Positions 1 through 12,914 of a DNA stretch of 64,000 nucleotides are shown here, one piece after another (within the stretch, counting starts at the first letter, position 1; every line of letters starts with the position of its first letter). Location of the stretch: positions 1 through 64,000 of the forward strand of contig JTDE01001313.1 of the NCBI GenBank assembly GCA_014338405.1. Reading direction: 5' to 3'. The stretch is from Paragonimus skrjabini miyazakii. Its lineage: Eukaryota > Platyhelminthes > Trematoda > Plagiorchiida > Troglotrematidae. A program made the position numbers and the translations under genes. Below the pieces are notes generated by a model. That model ran no database searches and had not been told where the DNA came from. It was given only the letters and a program-made list of their open reading frames with translations.

Positions 1-631
1 AGCGTTAAACTGAACAACCTACCGTTAACTACTGATGATCTGTTCATCATTGGCTCGACTCCCCTTTACTATTGCAGCCAAACATTTTCCAGTGAACATA
101 ACAACTTTTGGTCGAGGTTGTCATCAATATCAAAAGGATATCTGTATGTTCCACCATGTTAAATGCCAACTCTTAGACCACCAATTATAAATTCCTGTAC
201 TTCACGGTTCCCTGTCCATGGATCTTTAACATGGTATGATGCGAATGCCATCTGGGCCCATGATATGCTCAACATCACCCTCGGAGTATATGGCTTATGT
301 TGATCGTCGTTTTCCCAATTTTGTCACAGACCTCCCATTGCGATGTGAGTAATCATCGCGTTTTATATTCCACCTCGTCTCTTGCAATCACCGTAAACAG
401 CATTTCTTGTGTCATTGCAGCCAAAACGTTTTCGTTTACCAAGAAGCAGTTTGGATCACTATCTCAATCTAATTGGCAGCTGTTTAACTCGTACGAACAT
501 GAGGTTTTGTGGTGCAAGGGGAATCCCTGTAACTGTGTGGGACGACTGTTGCTTGTTTTCTCGCATACGGACTGCCACTACCGTTAAGTTTCATTATCGC
601 TAGTTAACGGTAGGTTGTTCAGTTTAACGCT
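1..631. mobile_element. Putative small DNA transposon with perfect 30-bp terminal inverted repeats
   Basis: Bases 1-30 (AGCGTTAAACTGAACAACCT and ten more) are the exact reverse complement of 602-631. The two arms enclose about 570 bp without a convincing open frame; the ORFs at 297-587 and 409-603 resemble no protein I know. Size, perfect arms and lack of coding capacity suggest a non-autonomous DNA transposon of the MITE or foldback type. The arms may extend left of the window, so the true left end and a target-site duplication cannot be checked here. Identical arms suggest recent activity or gene conversion. Confidence 0.6.
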
Positions 632-939
632 CGCGCATCTTCACCCCTCAGATCCCCATCTCAAAGGTTCCCCGGTGTAATGAATTGTATAAACAGAAAA
701 TATTGAAGATATGTCCGAGTTAGCCGGTTGCAGTGTACATATTACACTTTCATTCTATCGCCAATGTAGGAACCTGGTTGTTCACCAAATACCAGTTCAT
801 AGTCATACCTGGAAAGAGAAATCCCGCGAACCAAGTCGTCAAACTGTTCTCCACCTCAAGAGTTGTATATAGTACAATATAATTGGCTTCATTATTAAGC
901 ATGGCTACTTTTGATCCATTCAGAGGATGATCCTGCTGA
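632..939. other. Non-coding spacer
   Basis: Between the inverted-repeat element and the tandem array. I see no coding frame, RNA gene or named repeat in it. Confidence 0.5.
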
Positions 940-1875
940 CATGGCCAATAATAAATGTCTCAGTATGTAGTATGCGTTCTCATTAGTAGCTGCTTCAACC
1001 TGATTCACATGAACTATGATTAACGTCTGTCAGTGCAGTATTGGTTCACATTAGTAGCTGCTTGAACCTGATCAACTTGAACTATGAAGAACGTCTGAGT
1101 ATGCAGTACAGGTTCACACTAATAGATGCTTCAACCTCAGTCATTTTGGCTATGCATAACGTCTGAGAATGCAACATACGTTCACACCAGTAGCTGCTCC
1201 ACCCGATTGACTTAGACTATCAACAACGTCTCAGAATGCACTATGTGTTCCAAACAGTAACTGCTCCAACCTGATTCAATTGAGCTATGAATTACGTTTG
1301 AGTATGCATACATACTAGTAGATACTTCAACCTGGTTTACTTGAGCTATGAACAACGCCTCAGAACGCAATATACGATCACACTAGAAACTTCTCCATCC
1401 GATTGACTTAGACTGTCAACCTCGTCTGAAATTACAGGATGCGTTCACGCTAGTAGATGCTGCAACTTGATTCACTTAAGCCATGAAGAACGTCTGTATA
1501 CACAGTCAACGTTCACACTAGTAGCTACTCTACTAGGCTGATTCAGACAATCAAAAACGTCTGAGAATACAGGATGCGCTCAAACTAATGGATCCTTCAA
1601 CATGAATCACATAGACTATGAATAACGTCTACATACGCAGTATACGTTCACACTAGTAGATGCTCCACCCGATTGACTTAGGCTATCAACAACGTCTCAG
1701 ACTACAGGATACGTTCACGCTAGTAGATGTTTCCACTTGATTCACTCAAGCTATGAAAAACGTCTGTGTGCGCACTATAGGTTCACACTAATAGCCGCTC
1801 CACCCGATTGACTTAATTTGTGATTAGCGTCTGAGTATGCAGTATATGTTCACACTAGTAGCTGCTCCTTCCGAA
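940..1875. repeat. Tandem array of a ~68-bp degenerate unit, about 13-14 copies
   Basis: Each unit carries TTCACACTAGTAGCTGCT, then a C-rich CAACCTGATT or CCACCCGATTG variant, then GACTTAGACTATCA or TGAACTATGA, then AACGTCTGAGTATGCAGTAT. The ACGTCTG core recurs near 1024, 1091, 1159, 1225, 1294, 1361, 1429, 1489, 1557, 1625, 1697, 1759 and 1825, mostly 66-69 bases apart. Units differ at many positions, so the array is old. Two recurring subtypes of the middle segment can be seen, often alternating, which suggests a higher-order dimer. No open frame spans it. Confidence 0.85.
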
Positions 1876-4155
1876 CCACCTCTACCATGAACTATTTGGA
1901 GAACAAACACATGCGGGAAGTGGTGAAAAATCTGTATTTGAAGCGTTTGGGGTACATGGTTATCATCATCTTCGATTCCATTGATTGCCATATTGATTGG
2001 ACGTTTTCTGCACCGCAATAGATACTTGGCGTTCTAAACATCGTAGTGTGTCTGGTTGACAGGTATGCCTCCCGGTGATCGGCAGGCAGCTTGATTTCAT
2101 CTGTTTCCGTATATTGTTCCGCGTGAACGCCACGTGACACCAATCTAGTTAGAAATGATGCAGTAGGGTGAATAGAATTTACTTCTGAAGGTTCTAGATG
2201 ATAGAGTGGGACATGGTACCCTTTTCTTTCGCCGATCCATATACACCGAAGATGGAAACAATCATATGATAGCGTCATTTCCAACCATTTCTAAGGGCAA
2301 CGTTTCATGCACCAGTATCTACCTAATATCTTGCAAACAAAGAAAAATAGTACAAATATCGTATAGAAAAAGTAGCTGGAAATGTGGTCATGCATGTTTC
2401 ACCACCAAATGTGTCCGTGTTCTTGTTGAAATGCAAAGCAAACACAGTATGGTCGTTATTACCATTTTGACCATATCTGTGAAATGCCGCAAAATAAAGC
2501 ACTCTCAGGTGTTAGGATGACGTATTTCATCTCGAAAATGGCAATGATCGCATTTATAAGACTTGAAAAAGTGAGCTAACGTCAATGACGGGTTGTTTTC
2601 GCGAAAATGGTGGAAAAAATTTTCATCACCAAACTAATACTTTCGGGACTTATTCGATGTATTTCAATTTTTTCATCAACGCCGCTTATTTATAATTGAT
2701 ATACTGTGAGTACTTTGTCTGAAATTCCGATTTTAAAATTTAATAAAATATTTAAAACTCGAGGATTCGCGTCGAAAGAACCGTTTTGCCTTTTGAACGA
2801 CCTTCAAGGCGAATCCCGTGAAACGGATAATTGCCAAAAATTCTGCTTCTTAATAAACAAACCAAAGGGGGTCCATTTCCAAAAACGGAGTGACCACTAA
2901 CGAATTAGTGCCGATGGAGTGGCTGTCAACCTGCTTAGATAACATCCCAAACATTGGGTAGATTATGTGGTTATAAGTTATCAAGAGCTACTAATAAAAC
3001 CGAAGTGAGAAAATATATAAGTGAACGTATACACGAACAGAGAAAAACAACTGTTTGCGCGAACGTCAAGAAAAACAACAAATATGCATTGGAATGAACA
3101 CACCAAGACGCAAAGGACGACGGTAGCGAAACGTTCGAAAATTACGGGCTCACCAATTGTTGAATTGGTCACGCCGACTAATTAAATACCCAGTCTGTGG
3201 TCACTATCGAAAACCAATCGACAAGGAAAAGCAAGGACTCAGCGCGTGGACCCTTGTGTATTAGTATCGACCCTAGAAAATAAAGTGCAGAAGAAACACA
3301 TCAAGCAAGCGGGGCACGGAGCGAACTGTGATCGTAGCCCCGGGACGAATGCTACAAATGGAATAGCTTGACTAAAACAAAAGTAGGCAAAAAGCCAAAG
3401 TCATCAAAAATGTACCAGTGAATGCGACTATCAAAAATATCTTTTATTATAGTCGCTCTAAGCATTAAAAACTCCTATGATGAGAAGCCGCAGTGACGTG
3501 CTCGTTTGTCTCCTAAGAACACTGAGTAGTTGCTCATTGTCCCATCGAGTAGGAGAGGGGCTTCTGTAAACGCTCAAGAGCATCAACGTTGTTCCGCTAT
3601 CTACCAAGGAACAGCTTAATAACTGAATTTTCCCCACCTTAAATCCCTCTTCTTGGCGCTGTCCATAATGTTACTCTTTTCTACATCGGCGATGGATATG
3701 GAAATATGTCCACATTACCTTTCACCCAGTGGTGCTTCCTGGCCGCGAAACTCGATTGCTGATACTCACATTCAACACGCTTCCATGCAACATTTTCATC
3801 AGTCAGATGGTTCACGCGTCTAGGTGGGGCGTACGGTCACTCAACGTCAGCTCAGAAAGTGAAGTTGCCTGAAGTTTGGAAACTCCGGAAAAACACAGAC
3901 CCATGCCGAAGCAGGTTTAGGCAACGCATCCCTACAAATACTAGTTTCTATCCCGCAAGAAACTGGTGAACCAGTGATTGAGTGACTGGATTTTGGCGTT
4001 TTTTTGAAGATATGCGGTACGGCCCAAATGTGCTTCCTCTCGTGCTTATTGATGCATGTTTCTTCTGACAGTACTGCCCTAATAGCTTTCTAATAATAAA
4101 AGATAGCAGACAGTGTGAGTGTCTGTTCTACATCTAAACTGAGGCTGTTTTTCAG
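1876..4155. other. Upstream region of the kinase gene, probably a 5' UTR intron
   Basis: It ends with a splice acceptor (CTGTTTTTCAG) five bases before the start codon, so at least the right part is intron. ORFs at 1892-2284 (minus) and 2206-2520 (plus) overlap and look accidental. A/T-rich stretches near 2620-2760 are not distinctive enough to call a promoter. No repeat was recognised. Confidence 0.5.
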
Positions 4156-4160
4156 ATTCC

Positions 4161-4577
4161 ATGACAGAACTAGATGGTTCGCGGCTGCAGAATTCCGTAA
4201 CACACGATGACCCCATCGATTACAATACGCCGCCTGTTTCGTTTTCACCTAACTTGCCCAGGCAAAATCTGGCCGGCGGAACAGGGGTCTTTGCAAACTT
4301 CTTCGAGGAAATGGCTGAACCGCATGCGCCAGAGTTATTTATTCACGACTCGTCTTTTGCACCAAGTGGCGATGGCACTCAGGATGGAGGACCAGAACAT
4401 TATGATTATGACAGTTATAATGTGGGGACGACTTCTTTAGAGGATTATGCAAATCCAATGCAAGCTTTCTATGGAAGACACGCAGACGATGATGATCTCC
4501 AAATCTTATCTCAGTATAAACAGTTTGTCACCAGATCCGATAATAATTCTTCGCCGTTGAATCCCTATTGTTATGGG
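4161..4577 (+). CDS. STK11: STK11-like kinase exon 1: start codon and disordered N-terminus
   Basis: The exon opens after a pyrimidine-rich acceptor (TTTTTCAG, ending at 4155) and five bases of leader, then ATG at 4161. It encodes 139 residues and ends at GGG|GTAAGC, a good donor, with a complete codon. The protein is low in hydrophobics and rich in Asp, Glu, Ser, Asn and Pro, with an acidic Asp run near residue 112, so it is probably disordered. No domain is recognisable and vertebrate LKB1 has nothing comparable. It is joined to the kinase by strand, matching phase 0 and the absence of a rival gene in between. An upstream coding exon using a different start cannot be excluded, since the frame is open at the acceptor. 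A different gene sharing the region is the main alternative. Confidence 0.7.
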
Positions 4578-7500
4578 GTAAGCTGCGTTATTGACAGTTT
4601 CTGAGAAGTTGTGTTCCTCAATCTAGTACCTTTCCGGTCCAAGGTATCTCACTGTTATTTTTCCATTACTTGTGGGTGTGGGATAACCCGAGTTTTTTCC
4701 TAATTATTACCCACACTGATTGGTTAAGATTAAAACAGCTGGGCAGGAAACGTAAACGTGCGTATCGCACCGAAATTTAACCACTTTAGAGGCTGACACT
4801 AACGCTTTCTAACCGAATTGAACCAGTAAGCGCCGACGGACCACGGTAGTGGGAACATATTAGGGCGTCAGATAGGTGAACTGTGGTCCGGACAAAACAA
4901 ATTTCTGCAGGTAGTCATGTGTCAGGTGTACACAACAACTGTTCTTCAATGTGACTCGGTTAGAATGCGTACTAATGTATGCCATCGCAATTTGGTCGAA
5001 ATTATTTTGCGTCAGCATGAACCACTTAGTTTGGACATCTCTCGATGCTCTCTTTCAGTGTTGTTAGTAATAGCGCGTGAATCACCAACTAGCATCGGGT
5101 CGTTGAAGATAGGAAGCAAATGAGATAGGGAGGCTTCCATTCCATTGTTATGTGAATAACCTTCTCCTTGCAATTATTTTCATTCATCGGTTGCGATTTA
5201 TTGTTATTTCTTCTGACGTGGAGAAGTGAAATAGGTTTGAATTGACAACTTGATCATGTAGTTAGGAGTTAAGTATCAAATTAAGACGTCATTCGACAGA
5301 AAACATGGTTTCTTGCTTTTCTTAATATTAATATCTGCCTTTTGATGGCCGACTATGGTTCTGAAGGAAATGTAGACTTGGTGTATAGATTAATTGCACG
5401 TTCACTTGCCCATGCTTGCACGGATTTCAAATATACCCGAGTATGTCGTTGTGTGCCCAAAGTCCAGGAATTTCTCAAAAATAATCAGCCACCGGAACCC
5501 ACCGTATCTAGAAGAAGACAAGTAATCGACTACGATCGATAGTTAGGTTAGTTGAAGCACCATTAGCTTCACTGGTAGTCAATCTTATAATGGTTATGAA
5601 CAGCGTACTAACAAACTTTGACGTAAAAACTCGGCTATCCCGACCGTCCTCCCTTCTTGACTCGTCGACCGTACAGACGCAGAATATGTCGTCAGTCGGT
5701 TTTTAATTGGGTGGCGAAACAGAACGGCTTTCTAAGTCTCAATGTTTTATCTCATTTTAGCCCTAACATAATTTTTAATGTCGTGTCATACAAGATCATG
5801 TGCAGACTGTGGTTTCAGACTACCTTCGTTCAGACAATCGGTAACAGCAACCAGGGTTCGAACGCGCAGCCGTTTAAATAATTCGGTGCATCCCCACTGA
5901 TTCAGCGCGAATTTAGTGTTAATCTGTAGCCAAGTAGGCAGAGTGTTCACTATGTAGCCCACAAACATCAGCCATTATGTGCGAGCAGAATGGCTTTCGG
6001 ACTTGTCGCAGACTTGAAGACAAACCTCAGTCGCAATCGTGCTAAGCTTACTCGTGTGCACGGTTATCAGACGGATTCACAGTTTGAGAGCAAACTGTGA
6101 GTAATTATTTGTAAACTTGAATACCGTCTAAAGTTCACACTGTGTATAGCTGCGGATAGGCTGTTGTGGTCAGGTCGTCTAACTTATCAGCTCAAGGACG
6201 TTTTCGTAATCACATGCTCTGCGCGTGTGATTGCACCCACCTACCGGGACCGCTGAGTTTGACATGTGTGGTTTGCTTCTGGTTTAGGCAGAGTATACCG
6301 TCTAAGTGAACTTGAACGGACCATTCAACGATTTCTTGCTTTATGTGTAAGATATGCTGTAGTTAATTCATGTGAAGTTGATCAACACTTCTTTGTATAT
6401 ATAAGTATTACCCTCAACAAAGGCCATTCCACATCGGCGCCGTAACACCTGAATGAAAAGGCATAAAGAACAGTAAAAATCCAGGAAAGCAATAACTTCT
6501 GGGCGGGCACAAGTGACTGTGGAACATGCAGGTTCGTCTTGTTAAACCTGTGTTGTTAAGACGACATTTCCATTATTCCGTTAATGTTTCAGACCGTCGG
6601 CGGCCGAGGGTAGGCACCGAGCTCCCGTGTTGATTGCTCGAGTTTCACAGTTATATTGGAAGATTTTCTACGGTTATGTTGTCTACTCAGCCATTTTTTG
6701 ACTTAAGTCGTGCTGGTTTCATTGGTAGCGGAACGTGGCAAATGACATGCACACCTTAATCATATGATCTTTGATACTATCAACCGTTACCGACTATAGG
6801 TAAGATTCTGCATTTAATAAGTTATTGTTTTCACAAAGTAAATGGTGGCCTAATATTGTGTAATTGTTATAGTTTTTTATACAGGACTGAATTTGAACGC
6901 AAACTTGCTCGAGTACACATTTTGACATCCTTCAGAACCATGCGGAGGTAACATTACTTTAAAAGTGTACACTTTAGAAATTACCAAACTCTGTGAGCAT
7001 CCGGAGGACCTCGAACTACTCCATCTAGAGTGTGCCAGCTAGTTGGTTGTCTACAAAATTTTGTTAGGAATGATCGAACTGTATTTCAGCCATACCTGAC
7101 CATTCTAATCATAACCCAACACGCCATCAACTGTTCAAGTGGTTACTTGCCTGTAGGTAGCCGCCCGTGTGTGGCTTTTTGGCTGTTGATTAACAGTTCT
7201 TGAACCTGTTATTGCTATACTGGGATGCGTGGGAGCTGCAAGACTTGCAGCCTAAGTTGAATAATCAAGGTTTTTGATTGCACACTATCTTGTTTTGGCA
7301 GCCAGACTAGACCTTGTCGGGCACAGTCGAAGCTGGATATCCAGAGATGTTGATACTGAATGCTGTTGATATGATGATTATAATGTGCTTATTACTATAC
7401 CGCTGAATTTTTGGAGCACTGCTCTTTCAGCGTTTGCCAAGCTGCCACTGGGCTGACTGGAATTCACTAACAATATGGATATACTAGTGTTGATGATGTA

Positions 7501-10500
7501 CTTATGCATTCAGATGACCACTTTATTGGTTGATTTTTTACGGTTAAGGGTAAAGGATATCTTGCAGACTTCGATTCACCTGTAATGTTTATCGTGTTGA
7601 TTCAAACTGAGGCTTTAAGTGAAAATTAGTATGCACGATTTTGTACTGCGGTATATGTATAAGCTTCCAACCAACCATTATTTTTGTATTATATATCGGG
7701 TGACTACTCATCTTTCATTACTTTCCCATCATTTTCGCTTTCGCATACTGTGGCTTTAGTAAGCAGTTCGAAAGTGCATCGATTGGTTTGAAGTTTGACT
7801 GACCTTATGGCGGTTGGATAGTTTGAAAATCTTATGAATGACTCTGTTCGTATATGTACCATATGTCGAGTAATCGTTTTCTGTGGCTTTTTACTATTCA
7901 CTGGGATAACTGCTGGTCATAAAAAAATAACTGTGGTGATCGTGCATTCACTCGACAACGAAACGTCTCGGTTATTGCTCTGTTGGGTAAAGGTTCACAT
8001 GCATGTTTGCGTCAACGGTCGTAAACACTTATATGGCACATTACTTCATACATTTCCATGCTTTTCTTGTTCAGCTCTTTTTAGTTAACTAGTTACTTTG
8101 TATTCATTTAACTTTTCCAGGTAGTGTCTTTTTGATAACGTGAAGCTATTACTCATTTTTATTGCTCGAAACATTCCATTAGATTGAATTTCCGGTTGAT
8201 ACATTTAGATTTTGTTTGATATGGTGTGACGCTCAAAGTCTTGTTGTTGTCTTATAACATTTCGTCATTACTTTTACTTTCGCTGTTTCATCAGCTATTG
8301 TACAATGGTGAAAGTGCCTCTGCGCCCTTCTGGAAGATACCCAACCACACTACTCTCATGATCAACGCTCTCGATTAACAAGGAATCTTGGTAGCATACG
8401 TCTTGGTATTACTCTCTAGATGCATATCAGGTGGCCACCAATTCAGCTGAGACGTACAACAGATCATTCCTAGGGAACTAGCTTCCGGGTTGTTGAATTG
8501 AAAGGTTACTATTCTAATGGATAGAGGGCTGTCTTAAGGTCTTCGGCAAGTTGAACTTTGTCAAAACTAGTTGTCCGCATATGACCACAATTACGTTGTT
8601 TGTTTCATAATAGTTAGGTTTGTTTTACAGCACGATTTGAACGTTTGTGTTTGGCTTATAGTTGGATGATATGCACAGAGATATTGTGTATTTAACCTGC
8701 GCAGCAGTGCGCAGTTACTATATTTTCAATTGCTTTGGGATAAGTGTGGGTTATAACTAAGACTCTGATTGTGCGTGAAGTACTTTTCTGAAAAAGTGTT
8801 AAGCTGTCGGCGCAGTGTCTATGGTCGGAGCGCAAATCGAAAAGGAAGGTTGGGCTGTCAACTTTGTTCCAGTGGGCTTAGCATTTCGCTCTTGTCGTAC
8901 TGACACGAACTAGCCGGCTGAGCCCTATTCATTCGAGTCGTTTTCGCTGTTCGTCAACCTAATCGTTCGGTTAGTCAAATCGGGCGAGGTGGACTCTAGT
9001 GATCAGCACCATCGATTCCATTCCATTTATCAATGGTTTTGTCAGTGGTACGGTACTCGTGGGTAGTTTCTTACTGTTTGATAATTGATCCACTGCGAAC
9101 GATTAAGACGATTTTCCTCTGTGTAGTGTCACTAAACCAGTTAGAGAAGTGTTGCTAAATTTAACAAAACCGTAGGTCAACTTAACAGATGATGGCATTA
9201 TGTTGTGATACAAAGTGATTTCAGGCTTTCTGGCCCCTCTAGCTACCGGTCTTTAATTTGTAAGCAAGGACAAGTGAACCGTGACAGTCATGTCGTGGTT
9301 TTTATCAAAAGCGTATCACTTAAACGACTAGTCAGACCAGTTGTTTGGAGTGACACGTAGCTAGCAGGTAGCGACGCAGTCAGTAACGATGCTTTTTTCA
9401 TCTACCTTATTCATAAGGTAACAGTGCGACAAGTATGCTGCGCTGGTCACGGTATTGAGGTCAGTCACCATCAATTTATCTCGACTATGTACGATATAAC
9501 TGACGCATGCTTTCATCTGAAGACTGGGTTATGAGTTAATTTGCCTCAAGCAAAGGCGAACGTCGTTTTGTCAATCATTACGGGGAATCTCACTCACATC
9601 TTGGTGCCCACCCAGATGGAACCTTTAATGTTGTTGGTTCGTCTGACTAATGGTCGTGTTTTGCTGCTTTCAGTTATTCACTTGCTTACTACTGAACATG
9701 AAATGACGAAAGTTAAGACTCAAACAGCATAAAAGCGATCGTTGATCAGAGTAACACTTCTGAATTTCTGCATCAGAGTTTGTTATATATCAAGCGCAAC
9801 TTTTGATTCCACTTTTTCGGTAGTAGCCATGATAAATCCAAAAGTACTTTTTACAGAACTGAGCTGTTCGGAAATCAAGTCAACGAGTTGGTTGAGCCTT
9901 TCGGGCAAACCCAGTATAGTTCCTTCAACAGCTCTGACCATTGATCTCACCAAACTGTTACACACTTGAAGAGCGGCGAATTATATACTGTGATATTGTT
10001 TTCTGAAGATCGTGTTTCCACCGTTCAATAAAATTGGTTGTTCGTGCGTAAAACTAAGGAAGTCAACAGTGGCGGTTGATGATCAAACAAAACGGACTAC
10101 AATTAAGTGATTGGCCACTCAATGTATTACTAACTGCACCAATTATTGATATATAAAAGCCTTTTAATTCTGTTTGATTTTGGGATGCCTGATACTATTT
10201 ATCCGACGTGTGACCCATCATATCGTGCGTTCCCTGCTCGATGAGCGACAAATTTCGTCATTCCAGGGGCCACTAATCCAAATTTCTCAGTACGACATTC
10301 TGAAAGCGATCTTAGCCATCGCAGATTCCCAGGGGTGACTTATCACTGAACGTGCAAAGCACATATCGTGATCATATAATCACGTTGAAACATTTTCCCA
10401 TGGAGTGTTCGATCAACATATCAAAATTGGGTCATTGTATCAAACATTTCCACCGGTTATCCACCCTTTCGATTTCATTCACTTAGCCTGTTATCGTGAA

Positions 10501-11439
10501 AATAATTGAATCATTCTTGTAAGTTGTCGTTAGATATGCTATATAATTATGATTCCGTAGTCCACATAGTTGTGCTTCTTCTCATGCCAATTGTCATCTG
10601 TTGCCAATTCATTAACCTTGTGTTCGTGTTATGGACGCTCGGAATTATGCGCCGGATTGACAACGGAATAAAGGAGAGCTTAACAGAATTCGAAATTTCT
10701 GTCTTCAGATAAGGCGGCAGCCTCGGTCCCAGAGAATAATGCGACTGACCTCGCTAACTGTTCCCAAATCAAATAAAAAAATGAGCACAAAAAGTCACTT
10801 TGTTTTGCTCGAAAAACGTCAGGGAGAAAAACACAGCTTATGTATGGTCCGTAATGACCTACAAGTATTCTCGGGTCGGAAGACTGAAGGAATGTCAAGG
10901 TCATTGAGCCACCACTGAGCGTGGTGGACTAAAAGTCTAGCGGGTAAAAACTGGTGAAAGTTGCCTCTAGACTGTTCTGTGAATTTCTGTTCGTTCTGAT
11001 AGAAGATAATCGTTTTCTTTAAGAGGGTGGAATTTTTAAGTGGAAAAGATGGAGTTTTCTAACGGTTCACTTGATAACTAAATATTACTGTTGAGTTATT
11101 TAAACTTCTCACCGCGTTTGGCTGGCGTGTGGTTCAGTAAGCTACATCAGTAAGCAATCTAGTGTAAATGCGGTGGACCTGGTTTTTTACATCTAATTTA
11201 GCTATACTTTCAATAAGTGGCGTGTTGTATGTGATTCTATTCTCATTAGTTCCGAAGCATTTTGCCAACATTTATCGCCCGTGGGTAGTTGAGCAAAAGT
11301 CTGAAAAAATTTCTTCATTTATGTTGATTTAACAGAATTTGCTTAGATTGAAAATGTCCTAGTTATCTGTAATTTCATCACCAAGTCATGCAGAACATTA
11401 TGTATTGTTTCTGTTGCTTCAACTATATTTCTCGTCACT

Positions 11440-12190
11440 TGAAATGTTACAGCTTTCATCAGTTAGGATCTCCGTCCCGGTCCCGTTGCTATATATCAAG
11501 TGCAAACCGCTTCTTCAGGACTATCAGAAGGCTGTATCGGCCCTCACCCTAAGCGATGACAGTCCGGACTTAGCTGAAAATTTTGTACGCTTCGTCAATG
11601 GTAGTGTTGAAGAACGGGTGTTTTTACGTACTGCCAAGGCTCGGTTAGTTTTTACTAACCCGGGGCACCTTGTTAATGGGCAGGGCGTAAAACACAGGTC
11701 TATGTGCTGTACCACTCTACGGTAGCAAAACCCGACAAATTTGTGTAGTTGACGTTCGCGAGTGATTTTTTTCTACCGTCTCTTCCTGCAAAACATTGCT
11801 CGTATGTTGTGGCAACACTACGTGAACGAGGATGACTCATAGTGTTATGTGTTGAAAATGGAAGTAGTTTCAGTACTTTGGTCGGACGTATTTTACACAT
11901 ATCTGTTCAGCGCTTACCATATCGCTAATTCCGATATGTGATATAGTTAGAAAAGACATCCTAGTGGGCAGGTTATGATGACGTGCGGATATGAGGAAGA
12001 TGGCATAAAGTGTGGCCTCCACTGACCCCGTGTGGTTAGAATCCAAAAGATGCTGTGTCGTTGGCAAGGGGCTTGAAGACTACGGCCGCAGTTTATAGCC
12101 AGCGGCGGAGGTGTTGTGTTTGTATCATGGCCGTTCTTGTCTCTCGTCAGAAAACTTACTTCAAAAAACTTAACCAAAGCCCCAAAGAAG
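11440..12190 (+). pseudogene. Degenerate LINE, reverse transcriptase C-terminal part
   Basis: Around 11500-11690 the plus strand reads CKPLLQDYQKAVSALTLSDD, SVEERVFLRTAKARLVFTNP and GHLV. This aligns with the region after the RT palm in fluke non-LTR elements, where CKVLLQDW and a KARAAFANLRHLW motif recur. The end near 12070-12130 reads LKTTAAVYSQRRRCCV, a decayed form of the usual C-terminus (MAANRSQWRSCC). Several frameshifts and stops separate the segments and the front is missing. It is a 5'-truncated, inactive copy. Family relation to the other copies here is not settled; it resembles the copies at 18860-20090 and 52850-53755. Confidence 0.6.
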
Positions 12191-12669
12191 TACGACTACG
12201 TTTCAAAATAGCACGCAGTTTTATATTTTACTCTGCGTTTTGTCATTCTTTACTTGCTCCTTTATTTATTCGCTCCATTAACCGAAATTAATTCATGATG
12301 CTGAACTGATACTTAGTTTATCTGACTTATTCTGCTCTCCTGACGTGGTAGTCAGGCGTATGCGGTGCACTGCGCCGGACGGCTACGTTGTTCAGAACTT
12401 TGACCCTACTGATGTATAATACACTGCGTCGCTAATCAGTCTTATGACACCAGTTGAATGCGAGGAAATTAAGGAGCGGTCCCCAACACCAAGAGCCGGA
12501 ACCAGCGGTTGGAGACGTGAGCATACACTGTACGGGATGTATCAACAACGAGACCGGTGATGCACTACCGCTAACGGATTAAGAAACGCCGGCCGCGCAA
12601 CATAGTGTTTGCGTTCATGTTTATGTATATTCATGTATCTTTTGTTAAGTATTCAGCATTCTTACAGAT

Positions 12670-12870
12670 TTTCCAGCCACCCCTTTCCGAAAGGGAATAC
12701 CATACTCTAGTTCCCCTCATGCTAGAACTCGTCATTTGTGCAAATCCGTACCACAGCTTGGATTTGAACTATGGCCCCGCTTTCATGAGGCTGCCGTGTT
12801 TCCCGCCGCGCCCTTGATCTCACGATGGGCACGACTGGATTATTATGCAAACGCTCAGTCACTTTCTTCT
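12670..12870 (-). repeat. SINE, tRNA-headed, minus strand
   Basis: Reversed, the segment shows the head shared with other copies in this window: a CCAGTCGTG-type leader, a box-A-like GGCGC..., GCCTCATGAAAGCG and a box-B-like region, then a GACGAG..CTAG block. Neighbouring bases to 12960 repeat CTATGGGAA, which belongs to the SINE tail seen elsewhere. The copy is diverged. Confidence 0.6.
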
Positions 12871-12888
12871 ATGAGTACTTTTCAGACC

Positions 12889-12914
12889 GTCCCATCGCCT
12901 CGAGGCGATGGGAC
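12889..12914. repeat. 26-bp perfect palindrome
   Basis: GTCCCATCGCCT followed by CGAGGCGATGGGAC reads identically on both strands, with no loop. It lies between the SINE head and a SINE tail-like fragment, so it may mark the junction of two inverted insertions. Confidence 0.85.

Noticed and set aside
940..1875. CRISPR array
   Set aside because: The units are diverged tandem copies about 68 bp long without unique spacers, and the sequence is eukaryotic.
3300..3360. Promoter or CpG-type start region for the kinase gene
   Set aside because: A local GC-rich patch only; no combination of core promoter elements could be supported.
5342..5542. 66-codon frame downstream of exon 1 as an extra exon
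   Set aside because: Protein-like composition, but no acceptor in a suitable phase, no homology, and no need for it between exons 1 and 2.
9783..9965. Minus-strand frame (RAVEGTILGLPERLNQLVDL...) as an exon
   Set aside because: Both strands are open, no domain is recognised, and no paired splice signals were found.
12400..12600. Possible LTR or second transposon in a GC-rich patch
   Set aside because: No terminal repeats or coding blocks could be found in or around it.
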